Source: Bacteroidota bacterium (GTDB taxonomy: Bacteria; Bacteroidota; Bacteroidia; Flavobacteriales; Weeksellaceae). Taken from it: 64,000 nucleotides of DNA. Each line of letters starts with the position of its first letter. Positions within the stretch are counted from its first letter, which is position 1. Below the pieces are notes generated by a model. It had not been told where the DNA came from, made no database searches, and was given only the letters and a program-made list of their open reading frames with translations. Shown here piece by piece: positions 26,241-34,951 of the stretch. The DNA lies in assembly GCA_018902795.1 (NCBI GenBank), contig JAHIQD010000019.1, positions 186,001 to 250,000 on the forward strand, read 5' to 3'. Position numbers and translations under genes: made by a program.

Positions 26241-28085
26241 TTACTTTATTTCTACAAAATTATCTTCCGGATTAACATCTGCCAAGCGCTGAGAAAAATC
26301 AATTCCCAAGGCCGTAATCTGAGACTTGCTGTAAGGTATTGTGAACGTATATTCCTTCTGCGTCCATGGCCAGAAATTCAGTGTTTTGAAATCACCGTAA
26401 ATATCTTTGGATTTCCAGACATGAGTCATATTTAGTGGAATTTGGTAGTTAACGACTTTTTTATCTTTTGTTAAAACAGAAAAATCAATGGGCATCGGGA
26501 TCTGACCTTTATTTTCTAAAGTTATAGTCGTGGAATTGGTGTCATACTTTACATTTTTAACAGCATAATCTATAGTTTTCGTACTGTTAATCCAGTAATT
26601 ATGGAACCATTTAAGATCCATTCCCGAAATTTTCTGTGCAATATGCATGAAGTCACGGTCCGTAGGATGCTTCAGTTTCCATTGGTTATAGAATTCTTTC
26701 ATCACTAAAGAAAGATTCTGCTCCCCGATAATATAGCCCAGCTGAACAAGAAACAAATCACCTTTCACATATGAAGCAATCGAGTAAGCGCTTCCGTTAT
26801 CGTGGTGATCAGCCAGCCATACTGCAGGCTCTTCTTTTCCGGTTTTCGTAAAATTGACATAGGACTTGATGGAGCCAACGAAAGGATTTGCTACCGGCTC
26901 TTTGGGAGGGAAAAGCTGATGCATGACGTAATCGTCATAGTAACTTGTGAAACCTTCATCCATCCACGGTCTAACGCTTTCGTTATAAGCTAAAATCTGC
27001 TGGTTGTAGGAGTGGCCGCCTTCGTGAACCATTAATCCTACCAACCCTTCCAGTGATCTGCCTTCTCCAAGAATCATGGTGCACATTCCGTACTCCATAC
27101 CGCCGTCGCCGCCTTGTATAAACGAATAGGAAGGGTATACATATCTTCCGAACGACGCATTCATCAGTTGGAAGAATTTGGTTATATAAGGTTTGGATTC
27201 TTCCCAGAGCTTTGTTTTTTCAGATTTTTGGTAGACATAATATACTTTTGGGCCATCTAAAACGGTGAAAGATTCCACAGTATAATGGCGGTCTGCAGCC
27301 CATGCGAAATCAAGAAGGTTTTTAGCCGTCCAGCGCCATGTTGCTTTGTTTTTATTATCCGTTTTAACGCTCGCACTAGCATCGTAACCCTTCACTTCCA
27401 ATGGATTTTCTAGGGTTCCTCCGGCTCCGATAATGTAATCCTTATCAATTTTAATACTCACATCGAAGTCAGAAAAAGGTGCGTGGAACTCTCTTCCAAT
27501 ATAGTCAAAAGTTGCCCAGCCGTCATAATCGTATTCAGCGATCTTTGGATACCACTGCGTCATCGTCATATCAATTCCTTCACGGTTGTTTCTTCCTGCT
27601 CTTCTGATCTGCTGAGGAATTACAGCGTCCCATTCCATTGTAAATGTGGTAGATGAATTTGGTTTTAAGGGAGTATTCAGTGTAACCTTCATAATGGTTT
27701 CCTGAATTTCAAACTTCAGATCTTTTCCGTTTTGTTTGATCCAGTGAATGTTTTGTGCGCCTTCTTCATTTTCCGGAATTGAAGCCAGTCTCGAAATTCC
27801 GTTGACCTGCAATCTTGAGTCACCGCTTTTCCCCTGGTTCTGAACCCTTTGATCCATCATAGAACCTGGTTTGAAAGCATTCCAATAGAGGTGAAAATAA
27901 ACTACTTTCAATTCGTCAGGCGAATTGTTGGTATAGGTTAAGGTCTGATTGCCTTTGTAAGTAAAATTTTGTGCATCTACATCAATATCCATTTTGTATT
28001 TTGCAGATTGCAGATAGTAAGCGGTTTGCTGTGCCGAAAATATTCCGAAAACGAAAGTAAGAATAACGAGAAGTCCTTTGTTCAT
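26241..28085 (-). CDS. Secreted M1-family metallopeptidase
   Basis: A 614-aa exported aminopeptidase-like protein. After a signal peptide (about 1-18, GIFSAQ) it shows the zinc motif His354-Glu355-x-x-His358 (HEGGH) and the third ligand Glu377 (DEGFT) at the standard 18-residue spacing. The substrate-side motif usually GAMEN reads GGMEY (about 328-332), so N-terminal amino binding may differ. No T9SS sorting domain is visible at the C-terminus. Upstream of coaX in the same direction. Substrate unknown. Confidence 0.9.
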   Translation of the reverse strand: MNKGLLVILTFVFGIFSAQQTAYYLQSAKYKMDIDVDAQNFTYKGNQTLTYTNNSPDELKVVYFHLYWNAFKPGSMMDQRVQNQGKSGDSRLQVNGISRLASIPENEEGAQNIHWIKQNGKDLKFEIQETIMKVTLNTPLKPNSSTTFTMEWDAVIPQQIRRAGRNNREGIDMTMTQWYPKIAEYDYDGWATFDYIGREFHAPFSDFDVSIKIDKDYIIGAGGTLENPLEVKGYDASASVKTDNKNKATWRWTAKNLLDFAWAADRHYTVESFTVLDGPKVYYVYQKSEKTKLWEESKPYITKFFQLMNASFGRYVYPSYSFIQGGDGGMEYGMCTMILGEGRSLEGLVGLMVHEGGHSYNQQILAYNESVRPWMDEGFTSYYDDYVMHQLFPPKEPVANPFVGSIKSYVNFTKTGKEEPAVWLADHHDNGSAYSIASYVKGDLFLVQLGYIIGEQNLSLVMKEFYNQWKLKHPTDRDFMHIAQKISGMDLKWFHNYWINSTKTIDYAVKNVKYDTNSTTITLENKGQIPMPIDFSVLTKDKKVVNYQIPLNMTHVWKSKDIYGDFKTLNFWPWTQKEYTFTIPYSKSQITALGIDFSQRLADVNPEDNFVEIK

Positions 28086-28165
28086 GTTAAAATAATTTTG
28101 ATTGGGAAAGATAAGGAATTTTGGTTTTACCGGAAAAAGTTAAGTTTAGGATTCAGGCAAGTACA

Positions 28166-28201
28166 AATAAAAACCCTTCCAGAAGAAGTACTGAAAGGGT
28201 T
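28166..28201 (-). terminator. Intrinsic terminator of the 28222-29907 gene
   Basis: Arms 28172-28182 and 28191-28201 (AACCCTTCCAG with CTGAAAGGGTT, one mismatch), followed on the minus strand by a T-rich tract. Confidence 0.8.
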
Positions 28202-28221
28202 AATGATGATTGAGTTAAACT

Positions 28222-29907
28222 CTATTTTTTCTCTGACGATTTTGCGCTCATCAGAATTTTCTCTAAAATTCTCAAAGTAATAAGGTAAGTTGGTTTCACT
28301 CCTGTTAGGCCAAGACCACCCGATGATAGGGTAGATCCGGTCTCCAGAGGATTGTCCGAAGCGTAATAAGCATACATCACAAAAAGGTCTTCCGAGATAT
28401 GATGCCGGATTTTCGAAGCAACCTGAATCGCTTTCTGATAATGAGCTCCTTCCATTTCCAGCCCGATTGCTTTCCAGGAAGTATCCATGAAATATCTTAA
28501 AATATCTTTGTTCTGAAGTGAGGTTCCTAAAACCGTAACCATTCCGCCTTCGAAAGCCTGAAGATCATCATCTTCAAAATCTTCAAGTTTCAGCGCGTTT
28601 TCAAACGGATAGTTATCTGCGGTTCCTTCAAATACATGAGAAGTAGGAATCATAATATCTCCTTTTCCGCCCATTAAAATTCCCGCTTTACCCATGATTG
28701 AAATCGATTTCACTTTCATGGTGTAAATTTCGCCGTTGTAATCGTAAGGGCGGAGGAGCTCGTCCATTACTTCATAGGCCTGTTCACCGAAAGCATAATC
28801 GAAAACCATCACCACATCATCGCCGGAAAATTTCAGTCCTCCGAACGGGGTGTTCTTTAAATCGGTTTTAGCTAGATCAATAATCTGTACATCGATATTA
28901 CTTCCGCTCTGGTCATCAATATAAATTAAGCCCGCTTTTTGAGAATGCGCAAGCACCTTTTCCTGCAGCGATTTTTTGTTGGAGATTTCTTCGTAAAGTT
29001 TAAAGTCTACCTCTTTTGTCGCTTTTTTTCCTACTGCATCATTGGCATAAAGCATGTTTTTCACCGAGTGCATGTTGGCGGAAATAATGTGCAGAGGTCT
29101 CATCTGCAGATTGTTTTCTGCTAAAACCTGTTTTACTTTATTCGCCCATTTTTCACCAAAGAAATGATGTCCAACTCTTTCCCGCAGAATTGCGGAGAAG
29201 TGAACTTCGCGTTCTCTTATTTTTTTATTGTCATTAAAGCTTTCGTTTCCAAGATGGTATACTATTTTGAAAAGACGGTCCGGATTTGCATCGTCACCGA
29301 AATTATTATAAGCATTCAAGGTTTCATCAAAAGTTCTTCCCAAGAGTGAGGAAAGATGAATGAGTGCTACCTCTTTTTCTTTCCTGCTGAATTTTTTCTC
29401 GCCTTTTGCCACTTCTTCGATGATTTTCCAGGCGCGTGTCGGCTTGTCATTTTCATCAGAAATAAATGCGAGATTTCTAATTTTATCAGCTTCTATATAT
29501 AAGAAGGTAAGGTGAGTAAGGATATCGTAGATTTCGGAACGGCCTAGAAGAACTTCAATATTCATCTGGTGTTCATCGATTCGGTAACAGTTTCTCCGTC
29601 TTTTCTTCGGAACAATAACTTCAAAACTGCCTTTTTCAAAGCCTTCATCAGAAGTTAAGTGGATGAATGAACATTCCTCAATTCCCTCAGGAAGACGATC
29701 CAGAACATACAGAAGTCCGTCTAACTCGATTTTGTTCGGAACGCCCATTGTTCCGTAAATTTCGGGGTTGATGGTCGTTAATAAAGACCGGAGACTTTCG
29801 CCGGAGATTCCGGAAGGTTTGAAAAAACCGCGATAGAATAAGTGTCGCATAGAAACATAAAGACGCTCAATTGCTTCTGTAGTTTCCCGTGCACGTGAAT
29901 TTACCAT
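28222..29907 (-). CDS. Uncharacterised conserved protein (possibly DUF6909 family)
   Basis: A 561-aa cytosolic protein with no domain I can name by function; the N-terminus NSRARETTEAIERLYVSMRHLF and the C-terminus (GGLGLTGVKPTYLITLRILEKIL) look well conserved. I recall a Bacteroidota family of this type, tentatively DUF6909. Mixed alpha/beta sequence, no signal peptide, no membrane helices. Start at 29907 is chosen because the -7 box at 29923-29930 lies inside the longer reading frame that begins at 29976. Divergent from glnN, which shares the intergenic region. Confidence 0.8.
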   Translation of the reverse strand: MVNSRARETTEAIERLYVSMRHLFYRGFFKPSGISGESLRSLLTTINPEIYGTMGVPNKIELDGLLYVLDRLPEGIEECSFIHLTSDEGFEKGSFEVIVPKKRRRNCYRIDEHQMNIEVLLGRSEIYDILTHLTFLYIEADKIRNLAFISDENDKPTRAWKIIEEVAKGEKKFSRKEKEVALIHLSSLLGRTFDETLNAYNNFGDDANPDRLFKIVYHLGNESFNDNKKIREREVHFSAILRERVGHHFFGEKWANKVKQVLAENNLQMRPLHIISANMHSVKNMLYANDAVGKKATKEVDFKLYEEISNKKSLQEKVLAHSQKAGLIYIDDQSGSNIDVQIIDLAKTDLKNTPFGGLKFSGDDVVMVFDYAFGEQAYEVMDELLRPYDYNGEIYTMKVKSISIMGKAGILMGGKGDIMIPTSHVFEGTADNYPFENALKLEDFEDDDLQAFEGGMVTVLGTSLQNKDILRYFMDTSWKAIGLEMEGAHYQKAIQVASKIRHHISEDLFVMYAYYASDNPLETGSTLSSGGLGLTGVKPTYLITLRILEKILMSAKSSEKK

Positions 29908-29922
29908 AGGTGTATCTTTTGG

Positions 29923-29930
29923 CAAATATA
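29923..29930 (-). promoter_or_regulatory. -7 box for the 561-aa unknown protein
   Basis: TATATTTG on the minus strand, exact TAnnTTTG match, 15 nt upstream of the ATG at 29907. It sets the start codon. Confidence 0.6.
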
Positions 29931-30111
29931 ATACATATATCGCAAATTTCCATACGGCTGGTATCATAGATGACATTAATCAGAATTGAATATCTGCTAC
30001 GTAAATTCTTATAAAGTTGAATTAATTTCAGTTTGACCCCTAAATTTTTAAGGGTTAAATGATTTATTTTGATTTTTTTTGTAATTTTACCCCCATCAAA
30101 CACACGAAATT

Positions 30112-32313
30112 ATGTCATCACTAAGATTTAAGGCTTTAGAAATGTTATCTTTTAAGGATTTCAGAAAAGATAATGCGGTTACAGTTCCTGCAAAATTATC
30201 AGAACTTTTCTGCCAAAATGTATTCTCTGAAGAAACGATGAGAGAATATTTAACCAAGGAAGCTTTCACTTCCATACAAAATGCAATAAAAAGAGGCACT
30301 AAAATTCAGCGCGATGTTGCCGATCAAATTGCTGTAGCGATGAAAGACTGGGCTCTGAGCAAAGGAGTAACGCATTATACGCACTGGTTTCAGCCCCTGA
30401 CAGGTTCCACTGCAGAAAAACACGATTCATTTTTTACACCTTTTGAAAGCGACAGAGCCATTGAGAGATTTTCGGGCGGAATGCTGATTCAGCAGGAACC
30501 GGATGCTTCTTCGTTTCCCAACGGAGGAATAAGAAATACTTTTGAAGCAAGAGGTTACACCGCGTGGGATCCTACTTCTCCCGCTTTTATTATGGGGACT
30601 ACATTGTGTATTCCTTCCATTTTTATTTCCTATACCGGTGAGACATTAGATTATAAAGCTCCTTTGTTGAGAGCTCTTCATGCTGTTGATGAAGCGGCAA
30701 CAGATATTTGTAAATCTTATTTTGATAAAAATGTAACGAAGGTAAGCCCGACTTTGGGCTGGGAGCAGGAATATTTTCTTGTCGATTCAGCACTTTATCA
30801 GTCCCGTCCGGATTTGGTAATTACCGGAAAAACTTTGTTGGGACATTCGCCTGCTAAAGGTCAGCAGCTGGACGATCATTATTTTGGATCCATTCCTACA
30901 AGGGTAATGAATTTCATGAAAGAACTTGAGATTGAATGTATGAAACTGGGGATTCCTGTTACAACGAGACATAATGAAGTTGCGCCAAACCAGTTCGAAT
31001 TAGCTCCGATGTTTGAAGAGGTGAATGTTGCAGTAGATCATAATTCATTATTGATGGATATTATGGCCAGAGTTGCCCATAAACACCATTTCCATATCCT
31101 TTTCCATGAGAAACCTTTTGCAGGCGTAAACGGAAGTGGAAAACACAACAACTGGAGTTTAGCGACAGATACCGGTGAAAATCTTTTGAGTCCCGGAAAA
31201 AATCCTAAAAAGAATTTACAGTTCCTTACCTTTTTTGTCAATACGCTGAAGGCTGTTCATGATTATGCTGATCTGTTGAGAGCCAGCATCGCCTCTGCGA
31301 GTAATGATCACCGTTTGGGTGCAAATGAAGCGCCACCGGCAATTATTTCTGCCTTCATCGGAACCCAGCTTTTCAATGTATTGGAAGAGCTTGAAAAAGT
31401 GACCGACGGAAAACTGTCTCCGGAAGAAAAAACGGAACTTAAATTAAATGTAGTAGGAAAAATTCCTGAAATTTTGTTGGATAACACTGACCGAAACAGA
31501 ACATCGCCTTTCGCTTTCACGGGAAATAAGTTCGAAATCAGAGCGGTGGGTTCGTCAGCAAACTGTGCAGAAGTAATGACGGTAATGAACTCGATTGTTG
31601 CGAAACAGTTACAGGATTTCAAAAAAGAAGTAGACACTTTAATTGAGAAAAAAGGACTGAAAAAGGACGAAGCGATCTTTAATATTTTAAGAGAGTACAT
31701 CAAGGTTTCTAAGAATATCATGTTTGAAGGCGACGGATATTCCGACGACTGGGCGAAAGAGGCTAAGAAAAGAGGGTTGAATAACCTGAAAACCACGCCT
31801 GAAGCACTAAAAAAAGAGCTCGATAAAAGATTTGTCACGCTGTATGAAGATTTGGGCATCTATACGCACAGAGAAATTGAGGCGAGAAATGAAGTGAAGC
31901 TTGAAAAATATTCTACCGTAATTGCTATCGAAGCAACCGTTTTGGCAGATATTGCAAGAAATCATATCATACCTTGTGCACTCAACTATCAGAACCGTTT
32001 GATCGAAAATGTAAAAGGGCTGAAAGAAATTTTCGGTGATAAAGAATTCAAAACGCTTGGTAAGGAGCAGATGAACATGATTGTTGAGATTTCCGGACAT
32101 GTTTCTGTTATGAAAGTAGAGATTGACAATTTGCTTGATGCAATTGAAACCGCAAAGAGAGCCTCAGATTCTCAGAAAATAGCCGAATCATTCTGTAACG
32201 AGGTAAAACCATTGTTTGATAAAATCCGGGACGCGTCTGATGCGCTGGAAATGGTTGTGGATGACGAGCTGTGGCCAATGACCAAGTACAGAGAGCTTTT
32301 GTTTACCAGATAA
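30112..32313 (+). CDS. glnN: Glutamine synthetase type III
   Basis: ATP-dependent condensation of glutamate and ammonia. At 733 aa it is of the long GSIII type that is standard in Bacteroidota. Recognisable are the GSIII N-terminus, LGWEQEYFLVD (metal site Glu residues), the ATP/glutamate loop AGVNGSGKHNNWSL, NDHRLGANEAPPAI, and DRNRTSPFAFTGNKFEIRAVGSSAN. Alone between a promoter with degenerate -7 box (TAATTTTA, 30082-30089) and a terminator. With gdhA (50770-52128) it covers both ammonia-assimilating routes in this window. Confidence 0.96.
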   Translation: MSSLRFKALEMLSFKDFRKDNAVTVPAKLSELFCQNVFSEETMREYLTKEAFTSIQNAIKRGTKIQRDVADQIAVAMKDWALSKGVTHYTHWFQPLTGSTAEKHDSFFTPFESDRAIERFSGGMLIQQEPDASSFPNGGIRNTFEARGYTAWDPTSPAFIMGTTLCIPSIFISYTGETLDYKAPLLRALHAVDEAATDICKSYFDKNVTKVSPTLGWEQEYFLVDSALYQSRPDLVITGKTLLGHSPAKGQQLDDHYFGSIPTRVMNFMKELEIECMKLGIPVTTRHNEVAPNQFELAPMFEEVNVAVDHNSLLMDIMARVAHKHHFHILFHEKPFAGVNGSGKHNNWSLATDTGENLLSPGKNPKKNLQFLTFFVNTLKAVHDYADLLRASIASASNDHRLGANEAPPAIISAFIGTQLFNVLEELEKVTDGKLSPEEKTELKLNVVGKIPEILLDNTDRNRTSPFAFTGNKFEIRAVGSSANCAEVMTVMNSIVAKQLQDFKKEVDTLIEKKGLKKDEAIFNILREYIKVSKNIMFEGDGYSDDWAKEAKKRGLNNLKTTPEALKKELDKRFVTLYEDLGIYTHREIEARNEVKLEKYSTVIAIEATVLADIARNHIIPCALNYQNRLIENVKGLKEIFGDKEFKTLGKEQMNMIVEISGHVSVMKVEIDNLLDAIETAKRASDSQKIAESFCNEVKPLFDKIRDASDALEMVVDDELWPMTKYRELLFTR

Positions 32314-32333
32314 CTGATTTACTGTGAATTAAG

Positions 32334-32363
32334 AAAGTCCTGAATTTATTCAGGACTTTTTTT
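32334..32363 (+). terminator. Intrinsic terminator of glnN
   Basis: AAAGTCCTGAA (32334-32344), loop TTTA, TTCAGGACTTT (32349-32359), then T residues. Confidence 0.92.
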
Positions 32364-32453
32364 GTTTTGGATTTGGGAGCTAACATTATAGAGAAAAATA
32401 ATGTATTAAATAGATATGCTGTATAAATGTTAATAAATCATAAAAAAATTAAA

Positions 32454-32483
32454 CCACAACCTCCCTAAATAGGGTGATTGTGG
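32454..32483. other. Imperfect hairpin in the glnN-NlpC intergenic region
   Basis: CCACAA (32454-32459) pairs with TTGTGG (32478-32483), with an inner CCCTA/TAGGG pairing separated by an internal loop. The 325-bp gap 32314-32638 also holds the glnN terminator, a second small hairpin GGGTG-TTTT-CACCC (32546-32559) and a -7 box. No ORF was seen. Confidence 0.45.
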
Positions 32484-32578
32484 CTTGTTTTCCTTTAACA
32501 TTAGTATTAAAAATGTTAAAAAGTGTTAAAGTGGCTTTTCAAAAAGGGTGTTTTCACCCCCCTTCAAGTTCGAATACT

Positions 32579-32586
32579 TAATTTTG
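32579..32586 (+). promoter_or_regulatory. -7 box for the NlpC/P60 lipoprotein gene
   Basis: TAATTTTG matches TAnnTTTG, 52 nt before the ATG; the hairpin 32546-32559 sits about where the -33 element would be. Confidence 0.5.
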
Positions 32587-32638
32587 CCTTGCATTTAAAA
32601 ACAAATATTACTTCTTTAACACAGATAATCAAATATAT

Positions 32639-33322
32639 ATGAAGAAAAGAGTTCTGTTTTATTTAGTTGCTGTAACTGCTACCATGTCAATGCAGTCTTG
32701 TGTAACCAACTATGTTGTATCATCACCAGCAACCCAAATTAATCAATACAAATCAGATGCCAAACTAGCGTCTATTGATAATAAAAAATTAGAAAAAGCT
32801 AAATCTCAATTACTTAACAGTTTCAATGATGAAAAAGTTGTTGCATCAAAGACTTTAGAAGCTAATTTAAGAAATGACGAGATTGCTAAAACGGTAAAAT
32901 TCACCAAAAAAATTGATGATCTTTTGGCAGAGGCACAGTCTTACTTAGGAACTCCTTACCGATACGGTGGAATGACCAGAAGAGGAATTGACTGCTCGGC
33001 GTTCGTTCTTTCGGTTTTTGGAGCTGTTACAGGGATGAATTTGCCAAGAGTGGCTGCGTCTCAGGCTCAGGAAGGCGAAAAGATTAACAAGGATGAGCTT
33101 CAGAAAGGTGATTTGGTTTTCTTCTCTCATGGTAAAGGCAAAATTTCTCACGTAGGAATTGTAGAAGAAGTATCAGCGGAAGGAGGTGTGAAATTCATTC
33201 ATGCGGCCACTTCAAAAGGAGTTATGATTTCTTCCCTTACCGATTCTTATTGGGGTCCGAAATTTCAATTTGCAAAAAGAATCATCTCAATGGATTCGTT
33301 TAACAACTTCGCTAATAACTAA
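32639..33322 (+). CDS. NlpC/P60 family lipoprotein (peptidoglycan endopeptidase)
   Basis: A 227-aa lipoprotein with signal peptide and lipobox (MQSC, Cys21), a helical linker, and a C-terminal NlpC/P60 domain. Catalytic residues are visible: Cys119 in RRGIDCSAF, His171 in ISHVGIVEE and His188 in KFIHAA. These cysteine peptidases cut D-Glu-mesoDAP bonds in murein stems at the cell envelope (Spr/MepS-like). Monocistronic between its own promoter and a palindromic terminator. Confidence 0.93.
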   Translation: MKKRVLFYLVAVTATMSMQSCVTNYVVSSPATQINQYKSDAKLASIDNKKLEKAKSQLLNSFNDEKVVASKTLEANLRNDEIAKTVKFTKKIDDLLAEAQSYLGTPYRYGGMTRRGIDCSAFVLSVFGAVTGMNLPRVAASQAQEGEKINKDELQKGDLVFFSHGKGKISHVGIVEEVSAEGGVKFIHAATSKGVMISSLTDSYWGPKFQFAKRIISMDSFNNFANN

Positions 33323-33342
33323 AATAAATAATTGATTCAATT

Positions 33343-33371
33343 AAAAGCTACCCTAGGGTAGCTTTTTTTTT
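33343..33371 (+). terminator. Intrinsic terminator of the NlpC/P60 gene
   Basis: Near-perfect palindrome: AAAAGCTACCC (33343-33353), two central bases, GGGTAGCTTTT (33356-33366), then more T residues. Confidence 0.88.
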
Positions 33372-33641
33372 GTTAGCTATTCAGCTTAACTGTTTATGGA
33401 AACTACAGGCAGAATTAATTTCGCCCCAGAACAAGTTATCAATGAAACGGATGTCAAGCTTAATTTTTAGTGAATCTCTGTATGATTAAGCAAACTAAGG
33501 GTCAAGAATTATAATACAGAAAATCTCTTCATTATTCTTCTAAATGTTTAGAGACAAAACTTCGTTAAAGCAAGTCAAGTCTTTAATCGATCTCCAGGTT
33601 TAATAATGGTATTCTTCCCAAAGCGGGTTATTTGGATGCGT

Positions 33642-33701
33642 GATTGTGGGAAAGATTTGATAATGGAGATTTCAATTCCTTATTAAATCTTTCCCGCAAT
33701 C
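33642..33701. repeat. Imperfect 17-bp inverted repeat downstream of rodA
   Basis: Arms 33642-33658 and 33685-33701 match at 16 of 17 positions (the mismatch is a G-T wobble) around a 26-bp loop. It stands 20 bp after the rodA stop and has no T-run on either strand. The rest of the 33372-33721 gap shows only a 24-codon ATG frame at 33396-33470 without support, and nothing else recognisable. Confidence 0.5.
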
Positions 33702-33721
33702 AAGGCTGAAAATTAAGAAGG

Positions 33722-34951
33722 CTATACCAAACTGTTCCGATCCGTATAATTCAGTTTAAAGAAGATAAAAGTCATGATCGAAAATGCCAGCAGCGAACTT
33801 CCACCGTAACTGAAAAACGGCAGCGGAATACCCACTGTAGGGAATAATCCCATAACCATTCCTAAATTGATAGAAAAGTGCATTAAGAGTACCGAGGCAA
33901 AGCAATAGCCGAAAACCCGGTTAAAAGCTGATTTCTGCTTTTCTGAAAGGTAATAGATCCTCCCGATAAAGACCGCATAAAAAATTACGAGAAGTGACGC
34001 TCCAAAGAAACCCCATTCTTCTCCAACCGTACAGAAAATATAGTCAGTTTCCTGTTCAGGAACAAATTTCCCCTGCGTTACAGAACCTTCTTTGTAACCT
34101 TTGCCAAAAAATCCTCCCGATCCGATCGCAGTTTTGGAATACAGTAAATTGTAACCGGAAGTATCGCGGAATGCTTTTTCACCTTTGTACAGAACTTCAA
34201 TACGTTCGCGTTGGTGTTTCGGCATTTTTTCCAGAATTTTCGGAGTGCCGAATGCGATTCCTGAAAGAAGAAGAAACGACCCGAGAAAACCAGCCACAGA
34301 TATTACATTCCAGTGGATTCTGTTATAATTAAATAAAACAATAAAACCGTAAATTACAGCAATACCGATAATGACGTAAAGAGGATCTACAGCCAGAGCG
34401 ACTAAGAAAACCGCTGCCAAAATACCTCCGACACCGAAAACCCAGCCGCTTAGTCCTTCCCGGAAAAGCGCGATAAAAAATGCAGTAAAAACCAGTAAAG
34501 ACCCAACATCGGGAATTGCGAGTACAACAATCGCGGGAATTCCGATAATAGCGAGGGTAGTGAGTAGGGATTTTCTGTTTTTTAAGTTGAAATCCGGCCC
34601 GGAAACATAATTTGAGAGCATTAAGGCAACCCCAATTTTTGCAAATTCTACGGGCTGCATCGTTACTCCACCGAATTTATACCAGTTTCTCTGACCCAAA
34701 ATTTCGGTTCCGAAAGGAAAAAGTCCTATAAGCAGTAAAACTCCGAAAACATAAATGATGCTGGCGAAATTTTCAAAGAACTTGGTCCGCATCATAAAAA
34801 TAATGATGCCAATAAAAAGGGAAATGCAGAAAAAAATAAGCTGTTTTTTTCCTAAACCCTCGTCAACACTGTAAATATTTGCCACTGCAAAAAGAGAGAT
34901 GGCGAGATACAGAAAAATGCTGAGTTTGTCTATTCCTTCTGTCCACTTCAT
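33722..34951 (-). CDS. rodA: Rod-shape peptidoglycan glycosyltransferase RodA
   Basis: A 409-aa SEDS-family polytopic membrane protein, about ten membrane helices, the glycan-strand polymerase of the elongasome. Characteristic C-terminal segments are present (EEWGFFGASLLVIFYA, MGLFPTVGIPLPFFSYGGSSL). It overlaps the upstream mrdA gene by 4 bp (ATGA), as expected for RodA and its partner PBP2, and is the last gene of the mreB-mreC-mreD-mrdA-rodA cluster. Confidence 0.95.
   Translation of the reverse strand: MKWTEGIDKLSIFLYLAISLFAVANIYSVDEGLGKKQLIFFCISLFIGIIIFMMRTKFFENFASIIYVFGVLLLIGLFPFGTEILGQRNWYKFGGVTMQPVEFAKIGVALMLSNYVSGPDFNLKNRKSLLTTLAIIGIPAIVVLAIPDVGSLLVFTAFFIALFREGLSGWVFGVGGILAAVFLVALAVDPLYVIIGIAVIYGFIVLFNYNRIHWNVISVAGFLGSFLLLSGIAFGTPKILEKMPKHQRERIEVLYKGEKAFRDTSGYNLLYSKTAIGSGGFFGKGYKEGSVTQGKFVPEQETDYIFCTVGEEWGFFGASLLVIFYAVFIGRIYYLSEKQKSAFNRVFGYCFASVLLMHFSINLGMVMGLFPTVGIPLPFFSYGGSSLLAFSIMTFIFFKLNYTDRNSLV

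Noticed and set aside
29908..29976. N-terminal 23-codon extension of the 28222-29907 gene
   Set aside because: The -7 box lies within it, so those codons precede the transcript start.
31308..31859. 183-aa frame antisense to glnN
   Set aside because: Shadow of a highly conserved enzyme; no family, no promoter.
33396..33470. 24-codon ATG frame in the NlpC-rodA gap
   Set aside because: Too short, no promoter, terminator or recognised product.
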